Shown here piece after piece: positions 24,101 through 37,600 of a DNA stretch of 64,000 nucleotides. The stretch is from the NCBI RefSeq assembly GCF_002443255.2, contig NW_019211455.1, forward strand, positions 48,915,489-48,979,488, read 5' to 3'. A program made the position numbers and the translations under genes. The DNA comes from Varroa destructor. Lineage: Eukaryota; Arthropoda; Arachnida; Mesostigmata; Varroidae. The notes under the pieces are model-generated. The model was not told the DNA's origin. It saw only the letters and a list, made by a program, of their open reading frames with translations, and did no database searches. Positions within the stretch are counted from its first letter, which is position 1; every line of letters starts with the position of its first letter.

Positions 24101-26710
24101 AAACTATTTCGATCCTATTGTCGGACATCTTAGACAGACCCAATTCAACACTCACTGGCGTTGGCAAGGTTGATCGTCCAATTTGCTGTTGTTCGTTGTT
24201 ATCGTCGGCCCTACAGTAGGATTATGGCCTATGCGGGTCTATGCGCCACGCTTGTTCGTGGCCTGCGTTGGCCATCCGCCCTTGCATCTGCAAAACGTAA
24301 CCCTTCAACCGCGTCGAGTTTTTCGATTTCAGCAAACTGCTTAAACTGCGGTATACAGAGTGATTCTCTTTGCGTCTCCATCCGCGCGTCTTTTGCCTTA
24401 AGCCTTTAGATATCAAACTACCTTCTTTTTGTTTAGTGTTGTTGTTCTACGTTGACGTGTGTAAGCGCTCTGTTTCCACCGCTAACCAACCAACGATGAT
24501 TACGGTACAAAGTCTGTAATACGAAACATATTAGCTTCTCTCTTCGTTTATAGCCGGGCGATCCCTTAGATTCGGTCTCTGCAAAAAGAAGAGCATCAGA
24601 AATTGCCCTCTTTTGCCGTGATATTTTCTTATCTACAGAGAATGGAGTTGTCAGGTTTTCCGTCTTACTTGTTTCCTAGTGTTTTACCCTTGTTATCGTT
24701 GGGGCTCGTAGACCCAATATTGGGTGTATTACTTTGGCAGCCATAAGAGCAGCCGCATCGGTTATTACGGTTAGTCTTATACGATTATTAGTCTAACCTA
24801 ACTTATTTCTATAAAGGTAGAAAATTGTCTTAGGATGGTTATATAGGAAGCTGTTGCTGCGCATAGCTATAGCTAGGCGCCATAAAATTAGGTGTGCGAA
24901 TACCTGCCTAAATTAACATACGGACTGCCAACATTGTTATACGTAACGCATAACATAGCCCGATATATTTACGTCGCTTATACACCACAGACTCTTAGTT
25001 CCCTCTTCGATCCGCATTGTACTTAAAGGACTTGAGGTGAAGATCGAATATTAGAACCAGAATACCTAGGGTTTATATTAACCCTGAATCGGATCGTCAT
25101 TCAATGAACTTCACGATAAACACACCTGTCCGTGCACACAGCGAATATTTGATGGGATCCATTGTATTGACCAGACCCAGAAGTTAGAGATATCGCCGTC
25201 CACAGAATCAGCTGCGGAGCCCGCTTGCTATCAGTGTTGAAATCAGCGCTTTACCAAGCATGGCTTCTTTGCACTATTTTGCTGGTAAAAAATAAACTCG
25301 AACGTCTTAATTGCACTATATGTGTATCTTTCCTCAGGTATGCTCACTTCTGTCGTTCCCTCATAAACATTGGAGCATGTCCATGTTTACGTATGCAATT
25401 GGTTGTGCAAGAATTTCACATATTGCTAACAGTAAATCACACTTCGTCATGAAAACGCTAGCTTTTATTCTAGGTCTATTAAGTTCATCTGTGTCACTTA
25501 TTTGGCTTCAAAGCTAACTTTGAAACTTGGCTTGCCTTGCGTTAGGAAGATGAAATGTTTGCTTTGAAATGTTTGAAGATAATTGCGTCTAAGTCTTCGC
25601 AAACATATAGTTTGCGATTGAATTTTACAGATACGACATATATCAAGTGCAAGCAGCCCACTTCACCAAGATCGATCTCAATAAATGGTGCTATAACCTT
25701 ATGGCAAATACTTAAGCTTGCATCAGTTGTCGAAATCCCGTGTCATATTGATAAGTTCAGTAAATATTGGGTCTCGTTTTGGAAAATTTTATTGCATAGG
25801 GAATTAAGCATTCATTCAGCCTTAACGGGGGTGGAATTATTTTGTCACTTACACTAATAAGTAATTGTGACTTCCTATTATTACGCAAGCCGTTTCGCAT
25901 GACCAATCCACAAGCTAAAAAGTTCCACTTATCTCATCACATGGAAGACTCTCTGTTGTACACTGTTTCGTTCTGGGCAGCTCTTCCCGCAGAGCTGCCA
26001 TGTCTGGCCACCAGATAGCTTAAGTCAAACTTAAATCCGACAGCTCACTCTTAATTTCTCTCGACGAGTCGAGGTCTTCTTACTGATGGCTTGTGATAAA
26101 CTGATTTTTAGATGGCGATGTAAATTCTTCCACGCTTCAACTTGTAAGTCCCTTCTGTTTTTCGTAGGCATTTTGGCGGAGACAGTCCTCAAGGTGTTTC
26201 CTTCAAGCCCCACGTGATATAATCGCTTTTTGCTTTGAGTTATATATACGAAACATGTGCTGCTCCATGTCTCCGTGCGCCGCGTGTTCTACTGTATAAT
26301 GCTCAGCTCTCAATTCAAATCTGGGTATGGTGCTCGTTCATGTGCAGCAGCCTTCATGTACAGCATCGGAGGAGAGGCATGTAGAGAGAGGTGTACTTTT
26401 CGATCAAGCAATGCTGTTTCTCTTGTGATCAAATGATATGACAGGCCTTTAGACAAGGTAGTTCTGTTCCGACGAATCCAACAGGCAAACCCCACAGAGA
26501 CTCGGAGCTCCATTTTTCTCTCGTTCGTATAACACTCGCAAAGAACACCAGTAACTGCAGCGCAAAACGCTTACAGAGCCTATCTCGAACGAGAATGAGC
26601 TCTTTTCAGTGAACTCCCGCTTCGCGAACACATTCTAGAGCGGGAAAATTCGAGCATGAATGGGTAGCAGGCAGACTCAGTATTCAGCACCAAGGTGCCC
26701 ATCATATATT

Positions 26711-26728
26711 TATGTGTGCGTGCGCGCA
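26711..26728. repeat. 18-bp alternating purine-pyrimidine tract
   Basis: TATGTGTGCGTGCGCGCA alternates strictly and is GC-rich at its 3' end, so it is a Z-DNA-prone segment. Confidence 0.7.
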
Positions 26729-29700
26729 GAGATATATGTGCGATGTGTATGCTCCTGTTACTGCTGTCACTTTGACGGACCAGCTCGTACGGTGGATCTC
26801 TCCATACTCGAATGAAGTAAAGAAGAAGCGACTTCGCCAGTAGTGTCGGTGGAAGGAGGGTTAGCAAGTTGAAGATTCTCAGCAGTCAAGCAGACATTCC
26901 GCATAGCGAATCGTCTCGTGTAGTCCGAAACGTAAAGTCTCTAACCACGCACATATTGGCCTTGTTGTCATTTTTATCTGTCCAGTGGAGAGATCGTTGC
27001 ATTTGCATGACGATATAATACCGGATACTAACAGGTGAACGCAGTTATCCTTTCATTCGGGTTTTATTGTATTGGCGAAGACAGCGTTACGGTAACAAGA
27101 CCAGGTCGTCTGCTGCTCGTAAGCTATGAACAGGTGTGTCTCTGTACATCGAGCGGTACATCGATTTAGAGATGAGCTGACAGGGGTAGTGAAACGTGTC
27201 GTCATTCGTGACCCAATCCAGTTCTGCCCGAGCACCCTAACGGGGTAGCAACGTCACGACGATTCCAAGGACAGTGTGGCAAACGAACGACACAATGCGA
27301 AACGAGACGGATCATGATCGCGGTCTGCCTACGAGCTGTCGCTAGGTCTATGGACTAACGGCATTTTGCCGACAGGTTAGGATTACTGCGAATATCACTG
27401 TTGTTTGACGTGCATTTGATGTGGCCTTACGATAAGAAGCTGACAGTACAAAGGATGAAAAACACGGACGTGATTTATCGAGGACACATATGACGTAAGC
27501 TAATCAAAGTATCTGTTGGTACTTTGTTGTCAATTGTTAATATGAATATCTAGCAGTTGACGCCCTTTAACGTTAGCGTCGCTGTTTATGCCTAGCCTGC
27601 AAAGCCTGCCTCCATAGGTGCTCCAATTCATTGATTCTTCCATCGGGCGAAACAACTCTAATAGTGCAATTTCTGTGATGAGGTACGAAACGAACATATA
27701 GGGAGTGCTTAGAAAATGATAGGCTCAACCCAGCTTCAGGAATAACTTCGTTAGCCATTCAGGATAAAGTTGAATGGAACTTTGAAGTTGATTCACCATC
27801 GTCCGCTTTCCGCAACATGTACAAGGAGATAATATTGCTTTGTTATATTTTTTTTTTCCTACATCAGGTAGTATATATAAAAATTCGGAGATTATTCATT
27901 TGTTAATCCTTTGCGACCTAAAAATCAGTGCAAGTCCTCTATCTTTACAATAATAAGTTGATACCTACCAGCGACCTCACATTACATGGCTATGCTATCA
28001 CTATGCATTTGCTATGCGTACGTTCATTTAAAGGAAGCCGCTCCGACACAAGATGAGACAGACGACTTAAAAAAGCTTAAAAAATTACTGAACTAGTAGA
28101 TTATATTTTAATTACGCGTCACCCATTCATATATTTTGATGATTCGTCGCAAGGACTAGCGAAGCATGAAGCACTGAGGCTTTAACGACCACTAGCAGAC
28201 ATCGTGGATTATTTCTTACGTGGAGATACATGAATGGGGACACGTTTCGTGACAGTAGCATCGCCACGAAGGCTGCGGATCCGCTGGTCTATAGAGAGAA
28301 AACGAAAATAAAAATTGAGCAGGCGAACGGCTATCACACCTCCTACTGAAGTCTTGGGTGCCTCCGGCCTTGTTGCGTCTTATCCCGAGTACTCCTGTAG
28401 TGTCCGCAGGCATTTTTACCATAGCCTGCTTATCCCGTCATGATCGGCAGCTATATATATGTATATATTGGCTTTAGAAGAAGCTAGTAAAGCAAAACAC
28501 GGTCGATCGGTTAGTCAGCTCGTCCGAAGTTTAGCGTATTAGAGACTCGGGTACCGTCATATCCCAGTGCCGTGTGCCCTACAGGTCTACTAGAGGGTGT
28601 CGGCTGATGGAGACCCTAACAGCAGGCTCGATTAGAATGGGACGGGGTTCCGCGCTGCCTCTGCTGTAGATACTCTTTACCAATACGAATACAGCTTCAT
28701 CGGCTGGCAGCGCCTGCCCCAAAAACCGACCCATTGTAGATTGGCTGGCCTGTCGAAAGTCGCTATCTTAGCACTATCGTTTAGCTCAGTTGGCCCCGTG
28801 GGCAACAAAGGTATCAATCTACATAACGATCGGAGTATCGAGGGCCATGGATAAGGGGGATCTGGGAGATTGAGGACCCAACGACTGGACTATCACTTTA
28901 AAGCCGCCAAAAGCTTTTTGAGCCTGAAAAAAGGAACGCTATAACTATACAGTCGGTTCACTGCCACTTGACGACAAATATATTCGATTGTATGTACTGT
29001 TACATGGTACCTACATACATAGTGGACCAGTCACATAACAGGAACGTGCGTACATACAGGATTAGCAAGCCTCACGACAGTGAGAAGCAGCACCGACAGG
29101 CACTAAGCGATCAGAAAGAGATGATAATGAAGAAGATCAAGGCGTTAGGTAGGCTCATTAAGGCTCAGAAACTTCGGAGGTAGCTTTTTCGCTTACTACA
29201 CAAGCAACTGCATAGCCCCCCACCCACTTGCTCCACTTCAAATGCACCCTTCACAGGGCTGCCGTTTACCGTCGAACACCGAGCGATGAAGTTTTAAAGC
29301 AGGGCAAAACAGCGAATGGGCAAAGATAACCGAGCTATGTAGCATATGGCGGCAGTGGTAGTATTGTATAACATTTGTATCGTCTCGGTACTCGGAAAAT
29401 GGTTCGGCTTTCGTCGGTGAATTAATCAGACGCTCAATCGGTCATCCATTTGAATTCAAGGATCGATGAGAAAATGTGGTAGCTTCTCAAGGAAAAAAAT
29501 GCGTTTGTTGATTTTCAGCATACTACTTATTCAACGTAAAAAAAATTGTCCATTAAACTATCCTTGACCAAGAACTGGGTTGATGTGCAAGTCAAGTTTT
29601 TCGACTATTGAAACACTCAACCAAGCACAGATTCTTCTCTATTACCCAAGTGTTTGATAGTCCTGTAAAGTTACCTCCTCGAAGATCTAACAAAAAGGCG

Positions 29701-29880
29701 TTTGAGACGAGTAAATGTCAGTGGGACATTGGATAGATCTACCGACATCTTCTATTCGGACGCTAAATCTAACATTTCATTTCCAATAGCTCGTGCTATT
29801 TATGTCGTCTTGTACTTCTGCTTGTTGATGGAACCCCGTAGGGCGACAGGGTCGCACGTCTGGAGGTTATTTGTAGCCCC

Positions 29881-29924
29881 GTATATAATATGTATATATA
29901 TATATACACATATATGTGTGTGTG
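29881..29924. repeat. Imperfect TA/CA/TG repeat block
   Basis: A mixture of TATA, CACATATATGTG (a 12-bp palindrome) and GTGTGTG runs, probably a degenerate dinucleotide microsatellite. Confidence 0.75.
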
Positions 29925-31774
29925 GCCAATATACACAGGTGTAACGGACGCGTGCGCATCCAGTCAGCGAACCCGCGGTTAACGTGATATGTCAACGGTT
30001 GGAATCAGTGGACGTGGTAAGGACAATAGCCAAAGTTAGTAGTAAATTGGGTAAGGATAATGAGATCTACGGATTTTTTACACGTTTAAGATTTTTTTGA
30101 CGGCAACTATATGAAAAGGACATTATAAAGGCGTATTAAAGGCACAGTTTGCCTAGACAGTACAAATAGGCGGAACTAATCCACATTTTTCCCATTCTAT
30201 TGCGACAGTACTTCAAGTATGACATTGATGAAAATTATTAAAGCTATTATATCCATGTTATTCCAACATGCGAAGCTTGAAACGTTTGGCGAAGACTGAA
30301 ACTCAGCGTGCAGTATCACGCCTGACAAAGTCAACTCAAGTCTTTGCACGCCTATCTGAAGGCCCTCTTCTCAAAAACGTGCCACGCAGAAAATCGTTCA
30401 GTAGAAGTCGTATTTTAATGTAGACAAAACGAAGCTAAGGCTTAGGCATCGTGGCCTACATGGGGCGTAGTGATTAAGGTATCGGGAATTAGAGTTCATA
30501 GGGTTTAGAAGCTTAAACGCTATCTGATGACAACACAAGACAATCAATCTTGAAAAACGATTTCTAATTTGAAGTCACATGAAACACATCTGTGATTTTT
30601 ATGAATCTCTTAGATATAGTTAGTTTACTGATATCTGGTTATTACACGAGTTAAATATCTGCAGAAGGGCAATAAATGAAGGCCACTATGATTTAGCACG
30701 AAGCATAAATACATATGTATGTACTAACTGACTATTTTTTTTAAAAACGTTTTTATCTATGTAAATCGAAGGTGCTCGTTACGCGAACGCTCTTACTTGT
30801 GTTTTACGCCGTGCAGGGTATGAGTATTGCTGCAGAGATACGTAAGAAGCAGTTGAAACTATTCAACATATTCTAGTATTAGAATAAGGAGAAAAGGTTA
30901 TTTCGCGAAGAGTTATTTATGATACTCGCGGTGCAAGGTGCTTTGCTTCTCATTGGGTGATCCCGGTTAGGCAGAAGGGCAGAAGTTGGGCGGCCAACAA
31001 TGAAGACCAAAGGCCAACGTGGATAGTGCAACCTGTCCTATCTATAATGTGTTCTTATGGTCTTATGTGAAAAAGCTGCTATTGTTATTATTGCTGCTAG
31101 TTCTGGCCCCGGAGTGGCGAGTGTAAACCGAAGACGACTTTCCGAAGGATTACCCGACTTTTTATGAGGCTGTGCTCAGCCGATAGTCCCCAGTCCTTTG
31201 GTCCCGAACCCCACCTCGGTCGACGGACCAATAGCCAATCGCGTTACCTTTCATTCGTCTCAAAAAAGAAGAAAGAAGACAGTCTTCTAACACTCATTTA
31301 AGCGCCTTCGTGCCATGCGTCTAGCGGCTCTTCTGACGAGCCATTGAGCCCACCGAGGGGCTATGTGATCTCCAGAAGAGCGCCTATTTGAATTGTCTGT
31401 TTGCCTGTTCCAGCCTCACTGACAGCACAAGTTCTAGCCTGGCGCCGTGGATATTGGTCGGGTGGTTAGCGCGTGTAGCAATTTAGGTAATGGTGAATTT
31501 TTGCGCGCATGAGGGAAGTTCCGCGGCGCAATTTAACAAGGGATGCTTACTTTGAGGAAAGCAAAAAGTGGAAGCAGGCCAGTGGTGCTTCCGCGATTAT
31601 GGCGCTAGCTGTATATAACAGTGATGGCGAGGCAGACGCGTAATTAAAGGACACACAGACGCATACCGGCAATAGAAGATGTCCCTCTAGCGTTCGTCGA
31701 GCACCACATAGGATGGATTAGTTGGCGCAGACGACGCACAATAGTGCGGAAGGAATCGATACTAATAAAATAGA

Positions 31775-31796
31775 TCCATCCATCCATTCATCCATC
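31775..31796. repeat. (TCCA)n microsatellite, one interruption
   Basis: Repeats of TCCA with a single TTCA variant. Confidence 0.85.
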
Positions 31797-34573
31797 TTAA
31801 AATTGGCGGACTTCTATCTAGCTGAATACCCTATAAAGGTCGGCTATTTACTTAATTCTATTACCTATTATGGATTTTGTTGTGGATAAAATTCGCTAAT
31901 GAGACGAAAGCACTACGACGCTGCTCAATAGTAAATGACACGCCATTTTATCACTGCAAAGTGTTAGCATACTACACAAAGCTGGTTTACGATCTCAGCA
32001 GTGCTCGAGTGCCGTACGTCAAAGGGAAGATAGTTGAAAAATGTCTATATCGCATGCGGTAATAACGCTCAAGTTTCTCTAATTAATGGACAAGCTTTTA
32101 CTGTTGATCTGCTACGTGAGACCATAAGGTCATAAGTACGGTACTGATAGCAGCTAACATTTCTCTCAGTTATTTGTCGTTCGTGTTATTATGAATGTGC
32201 ATTATGTGTTCATAAACGATAATATATAACATTATTGATAAATTCTTCAGTTGGGGTCTGCTTTTACTTGGACATCGTGACTAGACCCATGGTATGTTAA
32301 TGCCAAGCCATTTGTCAGCTATCCATTACATGCAGCCAGCAACCGGAACGTCAGATGCGCATTTCAAGCCGAAGTGATCCTTCATCAATTTGTTGACGAA
32401 TTCCAGCTTAATTGACAAAAAAAAAGACACCTCAGACTCAGACAAGTAAACAACCAAGCATTTTTGCTCCTTTAAACAATTATAACTAGCACAGCTGTTA
32501 CTGTAGGAGATGATTCGCGCAGGCCAGCTCACGGGAGTCATTTGTGTGCTAGTGGTGACGACAGGGGCGAAACGAAACCATCAGAAACATGATGCAGTCA
32601 TTCAGCGACCAGAACAGAATATAGCCCAACGTCTGGCAATTGTTTACAGATAAAAGATAATATTTTCAAGTTATTTTTGTCACTTCTGTAAACGGCTCGT
32701 TCATAGGGAAAACAATGAAACGGTTGATTACTGCGGACAGCGCGCCGGTTCCCTCTACAGAGAGTTGGCTATACGTAATAGCAATCTTTGGATTGCTTCC
32801 GTTGTCAAGCCGCACTACAAATTGTAAACCAGCGATTTTCTATTTTGAAGGGACGTATGGTGCTCGGTAAGTCCGATTGAATTATACAGTATTCACCCGG
32901 ACAACTCCGCATCGTTCTACCTCTTGTAAATTATATTGTAAAGCTCTGTGCCCGAATAGAAAAATACTGTGATATCTGCTAATATTTTCCGAGCACCCAG
33001 TATGCATATCATCAAGGATGGGGAAAAGGGTTCGCTGTACCCTTTTGCATCCTGCATGGGGTGCCATATAGAGGTGAGTTCGTCCCGAGTGAATTGTTCG
33101 CCGCTAGTCTGTCGATAAGTCGACATTGGCGGCTCATAGCGATTCCAAATCTTTGTAGAGTCCCGTTATTTGAATCCGCGATTACTGATGATATCTGATC
33201 AAGACCCGGGCACGAAGATAGGTAGGGCCTCGACCTGTTCAGAGTATGCACAAAATCTTGCTACAGTTATGATAAGTTCAATGTATAGATGGGTAGCTAA
33301 GAACTTATTTTTCGGTTGCTGGCAGCATAGCTAACTTTGCCATTTCGAATAGTTTTCAATGCCTGATCCTTTTGCTGAATGCTGCCATGGCGTGCAGCTC
33401 AGCGCCGTACACTAAAATCAATGGGCGCTTTGCAATAGTTCGATGAGACTTCGGCAAAGATACGTAGAATTGCACTACAATTTTCCCATACTCAACAGAC
33501 GCTGTCTTGGGCAATTTTGTTACAACTTACATTCATAGAGCAACCCCTCAGTAGAAAGTGTTTCAAGTGAGTATTACCAATGAGATCGGCCAGGAAATAG
33601 CATTACTACCTAAATATAAAGCACTTTTTGTAGATAAATCAGCTAATAACTTCAGGCGCAAATCAAGGACGCACGAATCGTTTGAGGTGCACCATAAGAT
33701 TTCCTGGGATCGGGAGAGATAACCGGATTATAAATATGTTAGCTTAGACAACGATTCAGCAGCTCAGAGAAGACCGCATTGGCTGTTCATATCATTTTAA
33801 TATTATGGGCGCATTTCATGTATTTGTTATCCTCTGTAGTTTGAATAAGGGATTCATTCTTCATTAGGTGCACTTCGTTAGTGAAACTACTTGTGTTTTA
33901 TTTGAATCGTACAAGTGGGTAGAAAACCTTTGGGACAAATGCGTCTGAGTTTTCAGTTATTGCAGCTGAGTCTGACGCGGCTACGCATATATACATCATA
34001 GAATACTTTCACAAAGGTCGTAAGCAACAAAGCCTGAAGGCCGAATAGGACAAACTGTGAAAATCATTGAGTTCTGGATTACATATTCACGTACATAGGT
34101 GCCAGTTACTGATAATGCCGGCACAGTTACAGACGCCTCGATATTTTCTATCGAGAATTCGCTCTTAATCTGCTTGAGGTCTGATCCTCGCCACGTACGT
34201 TTGCCACTGTGTGGTCCAAAACAAGCGTTTTAAAATAAACAGTCGAGCACGAAATCAGAGAATAGCGGTCGATAAATAACACATTGTTCTAATGACGCTA
34301 TCGTGGTTTGCTAGGAACAGTCACAACTGACTGTCTCGGTAGCCAACTGACTAAGGCCACCCACAGATCTATGAACAAAAACTACTTTATACAGAACACT
34401 TCTATAGAGAATTTTATGTAATTGAGAGATGGTACATGTTTGGTGATGCACACCCTGATCATGATTTCTGCACATTGGCTGGAACACAGTCAACTCCTCT
34501 ACTAGCTCGTCCCAACGTTGTCTTATATTTTGTTAGTTTTAGAGCTTTCTAAGAAGCGTCTTCGGCAAATAGC

Positions 34574-34604
34574 ATATATATGTATATATATATATATATA
34601 TATA
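34574..34604. repeat. (AT)n microsatellite, one interruption
   Basis: About 31 bp of AT repeat broken once by TG at 34581-34582, followed by a T-rich stretch. Confidence 0.9.
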
Positions 34605-37600
34605 CATTTTTTTTGTTATTTTTTAGGTACAGTTAGATTGCTTTAAACTAGGGCATGTCGTTAGAAAGTCCGTCTGCTGACTTTAACTTATCACTGAAAC
34701 ATTTTCTCACTAGTTGGTTGAATCCTAAGAGGCCGAAGTTCTATTACTAAATGCTGGCTAAAGTAGTTTTGCTCGTTAGAATAAAGGCTGTCTATAGGAT
34801 CTACCAGATAAGATCATTTTTGCCGATTTACATCGATAGTTTAATTCAATACGATTTCCCAGATTACTTATTTGTCCCGGCTCAGCAACGTCCCAGACTC
34901 CCAGTAACTTAGACATCCAGTTCCTTCTTAGCCCAAAAACTTTAAAACTAAACGTGAATGATATTCAAAATGTCATGTAATTCATTCTATGCTTCTTCGA
35001 AACAAACCAAGCAAAAGGAGGCAGGGTCTAAGGCCTGGCCATAGGACATTTAAGCACCTTTAACAAATATCGGACTATATTTAAAATGGTGCATTGCTTG
35101 TTCTGCTTTTACCCCGAGTTTAGGTTAATTCGAGCTTATATATACACCTAAGTAAACGAAGATAGCTCCGAAGACTTTTGCAAGTTTTCGTCCCATTCCA
35201 TCTGCGCTAGTGAAAGCTACGAGTTGTGTCCTCTTAGACTGGGAGAGCATTCAAATTGGAATTCTTCCTCTCGGTACGACCGCAACAATTGTAATGGGTC
35301 CCGTACGTACATTCCTAGTGGAAAAAACAAGTATGGATAGAATCTTAATATAGCTTAGGGATATAATAACATTAGCTCACGTGTGTAGCATCACTTAAAA
35401 CTATTATAAACTATCAATAAAATGTATTTCAATGGAGTGTATTTTTCTGTCGAGCGTGCTAATAATGGTTGTTTCAGATAGAAGCAGAGATATTCACTCG
35501 TAGGACTAAGTTTTCAAATAAGCTTAGTAATCATAGAGTACAACAATAGAAACGGCTTTGAGTCAAATATGGCCTTTTTGCCTGCCCAGGACTAGACTGC
35601 ACTACAATTTATACGACCTAAAGCTATTGAACTTCTAGAATAAAGATTTTTCGTAGATAAATTCGCCATGTCATTTCCTTGAAAGATTATCTTTAGTATT
35701 TTTATTAGGTGGTTTCACTAGCGGCATCCACATTTACCTTTTGTTTCTACGTAAATTAGTTGTCTCCATTTCTATCGACTGCTGCAAACGATCGCCAGGC
35801 ATTGTATGTGGCAACTTGATTAATTATTGCCACAATTTATCAGTATCTCAACCTCCATAGACATCTGACGTATAAGCGTATTCTTTAGTATTAAGCGCCT
35901 TAAAATTTCTGGGGGCCATCGGGTAAAATCCAACGAATTAGCTAATTGTTCGACAGGTGGCCTGATTTGAGCAACAATGGTAAGAACGTAGGCGCGTCGC
36001 TACCGTGTGCGCAACCAGGACACTGGTTAAAAGTCGTTTAACTTTTTACAGAGACTTTTGTCTTCGCTGTCACCTAAGCGCCATGGAACGGATGAGAAGC
36101 GACGCTGAAGATGAGTGGTTACTGCTCGTAATAAAGAAGTCAATTTCTTGTCTCTTCGAAGCGGCTGCGGTTCAAATATGTCGTCCTCAAGGTGGAGCGC
36201 CTAGGGGCTCGACGGACAGGCAATGGATGCAAAACGTAGAGCGTTAGATCTCTTTCAAGCTGAAGGTTTAACTCTAATGATGGCGGGCGAGGCAAGGCGC
36301 GGTGCCCTGGGTCCCAGGTGCGATTCTTGTCCCGTTTGACTTGAACACGACACGCCGAAAGAAATGATCTTTCCGATACCCACCACTGGCAAGTAGGTGT
36401 CCTCTATGAGTGTTCATTAAGACAACGTCAGGGAAGCGCAGAGAAGGAGGAACTCGGGAGTGGATTGCGCTAACGGGAAAAAAACAGATAAGCCCTATTC
36501 TGAACGGGTGACGGCGAGAAGAGAGCAGAGCTTACGACTCGACCATGCGTCACACCGATACTTCATCCGCTCCAAAGAACCAGCTTTTGTTCGGGCACTC
36601 CGCACGAGAAGGGATAGAAGAAAGGGGGTATCGTTGGCGTCTGTTACGTACCTATCCTTTTTCCGACGAAAATAGATTACAGCCATCTTTCTTCGTATTC
36701 AATTATGAGACGAATACTCTGGGTGTAATGACTGAGAGGTGCTGTCGAGCACAACATTCGTTAGTGTGTACATGGTGCAGAGACAACCGCGAACAGGTGA
36801 TCTATGACACCAATGCATCAATAATACATACGCACCAAACCTAGGACACATTTACATAGGTTTGCGTATAGGACATTTGTTTGTATTTTTTATAGTATAT
36901 TAGGTGGTAATTTCAGTAAAACATCGAACCTGCTCGTGTATATAAATATAGAAGAATATAAATATATAATAATAAGGTAATATTGTTTCTGCTATATATA
37001 TCCTATGGTATTAAGCGATGTAGTTCTGGCTATATACAAGCTTTGCGCTACGTGGGTTATTTGCCCGATAGGTAAACATTTATTACTAAGACCGCAAGGT
37101 GCATTGCGCGTTACGTATTACATCACTGTGTTGCGTTTCTTATAGAACGTTTTTTCGTGGCAATAATAACAATAATGATAAGAAGAAGAAAAAAAGAGCC
37201 ATCAAAGATAACCGCAAACATCATCTTCCTATACCTCTATGTATCATCATTATTTACGCTATGTGTTAGGTAATGTTATAGACGTAAAATTATGTTCATA
37301 TAGATTGTTCTAAATGAATATATGTACATTGTAGCTTTCCTAATGCGTTTCTATACGAGCGAGAAGTGTGAAGCAAAATAAAACAAGACTAGACCTTAAA
37401 TGATCTTTGCCTAATACGCACCGCGCACATGGTACCAGAAAAATACTGTCGTATTCCAGTACGAAACTTCTGAATCAAAAGGCGAATCCGTGTTGGTGTA
37501 TGAGGCGTCAACATTTGTTTGAAGTGGCTGTTGAAAACATATCGTCTTACCTCAGTCTGCGATGGGAGAACGGGTCAGACGACCTTTGATGTCATCATTG

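Noticed and set aside
36280..36345. GC-rich stretch with a tRNA-like GGTGCGATTC
   Set aside because: It has no valid B box (GGTTCGANNCC), no A box and no acceptor stem.
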